Source of the DNA: Oxytricha trifallax | Taxonomy: Eukaryota; Ciliophora; Spirotrichea; Sporadotrichida; Oxytrichidae | Assembly (NCBI GenBank): GCA_000711775.1 | Contig: ARYC01000432.1 | Coordinates: forward strand, 62,001 to 126,000 | Length of the DNA: 64,000 nt | Direction of reading: 5' to 3' | Part shown: positions 58,601-64,000 of the stretch, piece after piece | Layout of the letters: every line of letters begins with the position of its first letter | How positions within the stretch are numbered: the stretch's first letter is position 1 | Position numbers and translations under genes: made by a program | Notes under the pieces: model-generated | Databases searched by the model: none | The model's input: only the letters and a program-made list of their open reading frames with translations | Told to the model about the DNA's origin: nothing

Positions 58601-59395
58601 ATTTTTTTAGTTACTATGGAGTGTATACTTAGCTAAAAATTAGGCATAGTAAAAAACTTTTGGTTTTAATGCAAGATACTTTGAACTTCCTACCCCCTGC
58701 TTTTTCACCTCTCATTTGGCTTCTTATATAACTAGTTTCTTTGTTGATGAAAGTATAAGCGTGAAAATTAAACCATACTTTAAAGCTGGAACTTCTATTT
58801 AGTTGCATAAACTAGAACTAAAGTAGGCTTACGGCATCTCTATCACGCTTGAGTTTTCATAAGGTTAGCATTCTGACTTAAAATTAAGTCTTAAGATTTA
58901 ATACTTATAATTTTTATTAAATTTAAGACTCTTAAACTACTTTATAACTCAAATTAACTATTTAGAATATCAACTTTTAAAGAATGAGTAAAAACTAATG
59001 ATGGGATTATTTTGAATAAAAACTTAGGGAATGGAACTTACGTCTTACGAAGCAAACAGCATATAAAGACATTCATTAGTAAAAATTGGAAATTATTATT
59101 TATAAAAAAAATTATTAATATAACTACTCTAAAGGGCCTATGGAAATTCTTCAGCATTGACTCAATTTAAAAAATTTTACATTTATTCAGATTTTATAAA
59201 AAATCTCTTTAGATAAAACTTTATGCTCCTAAAAAATATTTATAAGATTAATTTAAGTAGTATTAAATAAGAAGTAACACTGAGTGGAGCCAGCAACAAG
59301 AGAGGTACTAGTAAAAAAATTGTAGAAAAAAAAATAATTTTAAATCACATATATTAACCTTTTTAATCGGTTCTTAATTTCCAACATATATGATA
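55691..59395. other. AT-rich stretch without recognised gene
   Basis: About 3.7 kb, with no repeat boundaries and only chance-length open frames on either strand. Confidence 0.4.
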
Positions 59396-60183
59396 ATGTA
59401 AAATTTTTTGAGAGTAGAAATATTTTTTGATTAATTTAAATAGGCATTTTACTGACTATGATGGAAGTCTTAAATAAATGAAAGAAAGTACAAATATGCA
59501 AATATGAGTGCACAATGAAATATAAAAATCTCAGATTGCTTATTATGGATAGGTCAATAACATTAGTACGATTTAGCAGAGGTCTGCGGAATCACAAATC
59601 CACAGAGGGTCTGCAGTAATTTTCTATCGCGCGCCTCATTTGCCTCAGATGCGATTCTTAATTCACAGAGGCCATTAGGCTTATTATGCCAAATTATTAA
59701 TTAATTCTTAATTATTATAATAAATTAAGGGATAAATAAATTTGCGCAATTTACTAAATTAATAATTTATCGCAAATTACAATTATCTATAGAGAAATTA
59801 AATAAAGTTTAATATAATAAAGTTTTAATTAAAAATTTAAATCATATCCCTTAATTTATTATAATAATTAAGAATTAATTAATAATTTGGCATAATAAGC
59901 CTAATGGCCTCTGTGAATTAAGAATCGGATCTAAGGCAAATGAGGCGCGCGATGGAAAAGTACTGCAGACCCTCTGCTGATTTGTGATTCCGCAGACCTC
60001 TGCTAAATCGTACTAATGTTATTGACCTATCCATAATAAGAAATCTGAGATTTTTAAATTTCATTGTGCACTCATATTTGCATATTTGTACTTTCTTTCA
60101 TTTATTTAAGACTTCCATCATAGTTAGTAAAATACCTATTTAGATTAATCAAAAAATATTTCTACTCTCAAAAAATTTTACCT
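59396..60183. mobile_element. 788-bp TA-flanked inverted-repeat element, LINE-free relative of 4646-10637
   Basis: The ends ATGTAAAATTTTTTGAGAG and (inverted) AGGTAAAATTTTTTGAGAG are flanked by TA (59394-59395, 60184-60185). It shares with 4646-10637 the CAGAGGTCTGCG and TTTGCCTCAGATGCGATTC blocks and the centre AATTTACTAAAT...TAATTTATC. There is no gene, and the arms match each other closely. Confidence 0.92.
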
Positions 60184-61050
60184 TATTAAAAAATTTTCAT
60201 GTAACTGTCCCTCTCTATTAGGTTTTGAAGAACAGAATTTGAAAAAATGATAAAAAGTTTTAAATAAAAAATAAATCTGTCGTCCATCTTAATAATGGGT
60301 CGGAATTTCATTTAAATTATTTTGTAAGTAATACTAATTACCTTTAGTTGAGAATATTTTATATATTTGAGATCTACAATTAAAACTTAATATCTTTGAT
60401 TTAATTTCTCTAATTCACTTGGATTAAATAATTTGGCTATCAATAGGGTGAAGTAATATCTGACTATGCTATCAGATTGGCTTAAGCCCTTGTATTAAAT
60501 CTCCGTAGAGCTTTAAAAAATAAATGGTTGTCTCCCATTGGCTCCATAGCTTACTTTGCTATAAAATATTTAATACAGAGCTTATTATAATTAAATTCAG
60601 AAAGATTCAAAAATCCATTAACATAAGTTTTAGGTCACAGCAAGCAACTAACCAATATCAGTTGGTAAACTGTATGGACCTTGAGGACAGATAGAATAGA
60701 AGAAGAAGTGAGATTTATTCAATAACCTAAAATTTATTGTAATATTTTATTGTTGACAGCTACAATGGGATATCACCAACCAACTCTTAAGAAAACAAGT
60801 TTGAATTTTTAAAGGATATGTTAGTAAGTAAAAGGATCTGCTTAAATTATCTGACATGATTTACGTTAATGTGTTCACATACCATGAACTTTTAGTAAGT
60901 AATTTTTATAGTCAGCTTAAGATTGACGATATTCTTGCCAAATATTTAAGCCATTTCGAAAGCATAAGTGAGCTATTATATAAATAGTTTTCTTTTAATG
61001 TCATAGGCACCTTCAGGGTCGAGTTTTTATAAGGCTCAGTTTTTTGCAGT
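60184..61050. other. AT-rich stretch without recognised gene
   Basis: About 870 bases between the TA-flanked element and a TBE-type end. Nothing distinct was seen. Confidence 0.4.
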
Positions 61051-61165
61051 CTAAACCCCAAAACCCTTTCAGTAGTTTGATTGAGTTTTTGAATGATATA
61101 AGTGGACAAATTAAGCATTCTTTATTAGGGTTTTAATAGGGTTTATGTAGGGGATTAGGGTTTAA
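61051..61165 (+). mobile_element. Lone left end of the second TBE family
   Basis: CTAAACCCCAAAACCC, then TTTCAGTAGTTTGATTGAG and TTATTAGGGTTTTAATAGGG, almost identical to the end at 27629. No matching right end occurs within the window. Either the element continues past 64000 or this is a truncated end. Whether the genes downstream belong to it is unclear. Confidence 0.82.
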
Positions 61166-61973
61166 ATGTTATAGAATTTTTTTATTGTAGAAATGAATTA
61201 AATTTCGTAAATATAAACATAGAGAGTATAAATAAAGAGAGTGTCTTAGTTTAAAGAACTATTTTTCCAATCTAAAGATATACTTCATGAAGATTGCCCA
61301 ATTAGTATTTGTGAGTTTTTTCTTGCCTTATTTATTAATAAATAAGACTTCTTAACTCATTGTTATCTATACATTATTGATAAGATTTTGCCTCCTAATT
61401 CACTTTAAGTGCCATTATCATCCAAAAACTTGAGTCACCCGTTGATTTACCACTTAGATCAAATCTCCCTCATATTCTCGTTTACGAAACCTTTAAGTAA
61501 AGAGCTCGTTCTTCAGGAGTTACTCAAATAATACCAGTGATCTTGAATTTACAGAATAGTTAGTCACCTTCCATCTCTTTTTGACTGCTAAATCTTAATT
61601 AGTTCTTAATTCAATAATTAAGTTAATTTAGAATTCTTAATTAGTTCTTAAAAATTTTGGGCCATCTTTATGAGGGTGGAATTTCTCATATAATTATTAT
61701 AACCAAAAGCCGATCCCATTAGAAACTTTCTGAAGCTGAAAATTTTGTGATCAATGCTTCTTGCTGCTTGAATTTAATTATAGGTGGCATTAACATGTTT
61801 ATTTGCTGTTTAAAGTGTGTTTATAAGAGGTTTTTAGCCTTCAATTAATTAAGACTTAATTAAGATATTATTTAAATTAATAATTTTAAATTAAGAATAT
61901 GATGATGATGATGAATAACTTAAGGTAAGGTGAATATGAAAACTAGAAATAAAGATCTCTAGTATTAAATATA
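61166..61973. other. Spacer downstream of the TBE end, no firm gene
   Basis: About 800 bases. Short minus-strand frames between 61250 and 61600 look weakly protein-like, but none matches the kinase gene expected at this place in a TBE. Confidence 0.35.
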
Positions 61974-62443
61974 TAATTATTATTGTTATTGCTGTTGTTA
62001 TTATTATTATTGAGCGTATATATATTAGTTAGTTTGAATCATTCCTTGAGGTGATGTTTATTGCCTAAAATGCATGCCTTTTGCGTCTTTTGTCTCCGGT
62101 ATTTCTTCAGCTGGGGGGAGCGACTTTGGCCGTTTGGGCCTATGTGCCTCTCATAGGGTGCTCCTGGGGGTCTTGTCCCTTGTCATCTCGTCCCACGTCC
62201 TGACTTGCCTCTTCGTACCCCGACTCTGCCTGGGCACGGCCTTTGTCAGGGGTCTCCCTGGGGGGCATGTCCCTTGCCTGGACCGGTCAGCGTGCCAACC
62301 ACCAAAGACTGATATCTTTTTAATTCTTTCGCTTCTTTTTTTAGAGATGTTTTTTGGATTTTAGTTTTCATCTCTAGTCTTATTGTCAATATTTTTAGAG
62401 ATCAGATTGACATCTTTAACAACAGCAATAACAATAATAATTA
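61974..62443. repeat. 27-bp perfect inverted repeats bracketing a GC-rich island
   Basis: Arms at 61974-62000 and 62417-62443 (TAATTATTATTGTTATTGCTG... and its complement). Between them, about 62070-62310 is strongly G+C-rich (for example GGGGGGAGCGACTTTGGCCG) with abrupt borders, unlike anything else in the window. A plus-strand open frame (62074-62364) and a minus-strand one cross it. Codon use is unlike the other genes, and I assign no product. Confidence 0.7.
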
Positions 62444-62493
62444 TTAAATTAAGAATATTAAGCGGCAAAATTAAGTTCCCTCTCTTTTCTCAT

Positions 62494-64000
62494 ATGTAAA
62501 TCGAAAACCCACCACAATCCTCCCAAGATTCTATTAAAGATGTAGAATTCTAGCAGCTAGGTGATATTGAATAACTGCTTCACGATTCTGGAGAACACGT
62601 TCAGATAGACACCCCTGCATTTATTACAGACTCGTAAGGATATGATCATTTATTACTTTAAAACAAGAAGCGGGGTCGTAAATCTAAGTATGATGGAGCA
62701 GAATACCCAGAGCTTATCGACTAGGCGAAACTCTTGCTCCCACACACTAATTATGATATTTAATCATTGCTTGAGTTAGAAGAGTTTAGGAAGCTCAGGA
62801 ACTCAAGTGATCTCCCAAGGTTTATCAGCAAATAAGTTTTAAATAAAACAGTCAAAGGTAATTCCAAGTCTATGATTGCAAAATCGATTAAAATCTTTGA
62901 CTGCTCTAAAAAAATCGTCATAAATTACAGTCAAATGGGTCACCACAACCCTCGCCATAATGGTAGTCAGCCTGAAGGACCTTCATCTTCAACTTAATTA
63001 ACGCCTTTAGCAAATTATGGAGCGAAAATATAATCAGAGCTTACCTAAAATTACCTCCGCGAATACATGTTACTCAAGCTTCAAGAGAGTTAATAGTTCT
63101 TAGAAAAGATTTGTCAAAGGAATAGTCAAAGTTTACTCGAATTCCTAATAAACTTAAAAAAACTTGCTCCTTAAGCTTTTATGATGGCATGTTTATTATA
63201 ATTCACGAACTAATTGTGAACTCAAAAGTAGAACTTCAGATTAAAACTAGGCTATTTGTTTAGTCTCTGCTTTACAATAAAAATGAAATAATTTATATCG
63301 AACCTGAACTTTTGAAAAACTCCATGAATCTTCTAGCGTAGAGGCCTAATTCTGAATAAACTTTAGGTCTCGCAAATTATGTATTTATAAATGAGATAGA
63401 GGCGCTTTCTGAAATGTAAGAGGAGCTTGAACTCTTAGATAGAAAGAATATAGGTATAATACCTTTGATGGGGTGCACATTCACCTCATATAAAATTGAT
63501 CCACAAGTAATAAGGCTGCTCCCAAACACCTTGCAATACTTAAATAGACCGTTTATTTAAATCTTAAAATAAGATCACGGGCTAAGATTGATTCGTGAAA
63601 TTCCAATAAACGTGGTAGGAGATTTTGTTCAGATCTATTCTCTAAGTTAGGCTAGGAATTACTAAGACTTGGACAAATTAATATCACACATAAGTGACAT
63701 CTTTATAAAATAATAGGATTTCTTGGACTAATGTGACTGACTTCTCTTACTTATCGCTTAGCTGTCTGTAGAACTAAAAGAGTGAACTAAAAATGTATTT
63801 GCAATCTGAACTAAATGCTCGAAACAGTTGATTAGATAAAATTTATCTAACTTGAGAAAGGTATAAAGAATCGCCCAGATATTGTTGTTGATTTGATCAA
63901 TGGTAATCCCCAGTCGCTTAGAGCAGTATTAAAGAACCCGAAACTAGTGGAGGATCTTTTAGGCCAATAATTCTTTAAGATGCTTGGGTAGTTCAAAAAG
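62494..64000 (+). CDS. Large unrecognised protein gene, continues past the window, with frame changes
   Basis: ATG at 62494 (MQIENPPQSSQDSIKDVEF) is open for over 200 codons with TAA/TAG as Gln. The basic patch NKKRGRKSKYDGAEYPELID lies near residue 55. The frame then changes near the A-run at 63154-63161 and continues SFYDGMFIIIHELIVNSKVE... to LISHISDIFIKQQDFLDQCD (TGA at 63738). A third frame carries NRPDIVVDLINGNPQSLRAV, KNPKLVEDLLGQQFFKML up to the window edge. The last part has a leucine/asparagine-proline rhythm reminiscent of STI1-type helices. The changes may be introns, germline interruptions or real lesions. G+C content is higher than the flanks. It lies downstream of a TBE end but resembles none of the three TBE proteins. 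Confidence 0.5.

Overview
The window looks like germline (micronuclear) DNA of a stichotrichous ciliate of the Oxytricha/Stylonychia kind. Three things point there. (1) The recognisable genes stay open only if TAA and TAG are read as glutamine and TGA is the sole stop. (2) Several transposons begin and end with C4A4-type telomeric repeats, the hallmark of telomere-bearing elements (TBEs), which are confined to the germline of these ciliates. (3) The DNA is AT-rich and consists largely of nested mobile elements. No rRNA, tRNA, CRISPR or bacterial feature was seen. Because only TGA stops translation, chance open frames of 50-150 codons are common in this AT-rich DNA, so I called genes only on great length, motifs, or agreement between copies.

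Layout. 591-2141 (minus): an intact, unrecognised 516-codon gene. 2764-15848: a TBE (here TBE-1) with AAT target duplications, swollen from about 4.2 kb to 13 kb by insertions: a TA-flanked inverted-repeat element (4646-10637) that itself carries a LINE (4976-10138), a 2.26-kb element with ATT duplications (11173-13434), and a third insert in the transposase gene (about 14966-15610). 15974-19889: weak plus-strand coding segments. 20068-27628: a second, dead LINE on the minus strand, interrupted by a 245-bp MITE, by a long-inverted-repeat element carrying its own open frame (21788-23114), and by a whole TBE (TBE-2, 23281-27395, ATT duplications). 27629-28725: a fragment of another TBE family. 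28726-29964: 363-bp tandem repeats split by a palindromic MITE. 29976-36138: a third, divergent TBE (TBE-3), saturated with a GACTA/TAGTC motif and carrying a 994-bp palindrome. 36139-47830: AT-rich DNA with two more copies of the palindromic MITE. 47835-52150: a third LINE, plus strand, with a 674-bp MITE inside it. 52150-61050: mostly AT-rich, with one better coding segment (55286-55690) and an element (59396-60183) that is the LINE-free relative of 4646-10637. 61051-64000: a lone TBE end, a short GC-rich island between inverted repeats, and a plus-strand gene that runs off the window.

How the parts fit together. Each TBE carries the three genes known for the family: a zinc-finger/kinase protein of about 57 kDa, a protein of about 22 kDa with two tiny introns, and a DDE transposase of about 42 kDa. 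The LINEs carry an endonuclease-reverse transcriptase gene followed by a second gene. In the best copy this second gene has sequence resembling a Ulp1/C48 cysteine protease, which is the most unusual observation in the window. The small elements fall into two groups by target site: 3-bp ATT duplications like those of the TBEs, and TA duplications.
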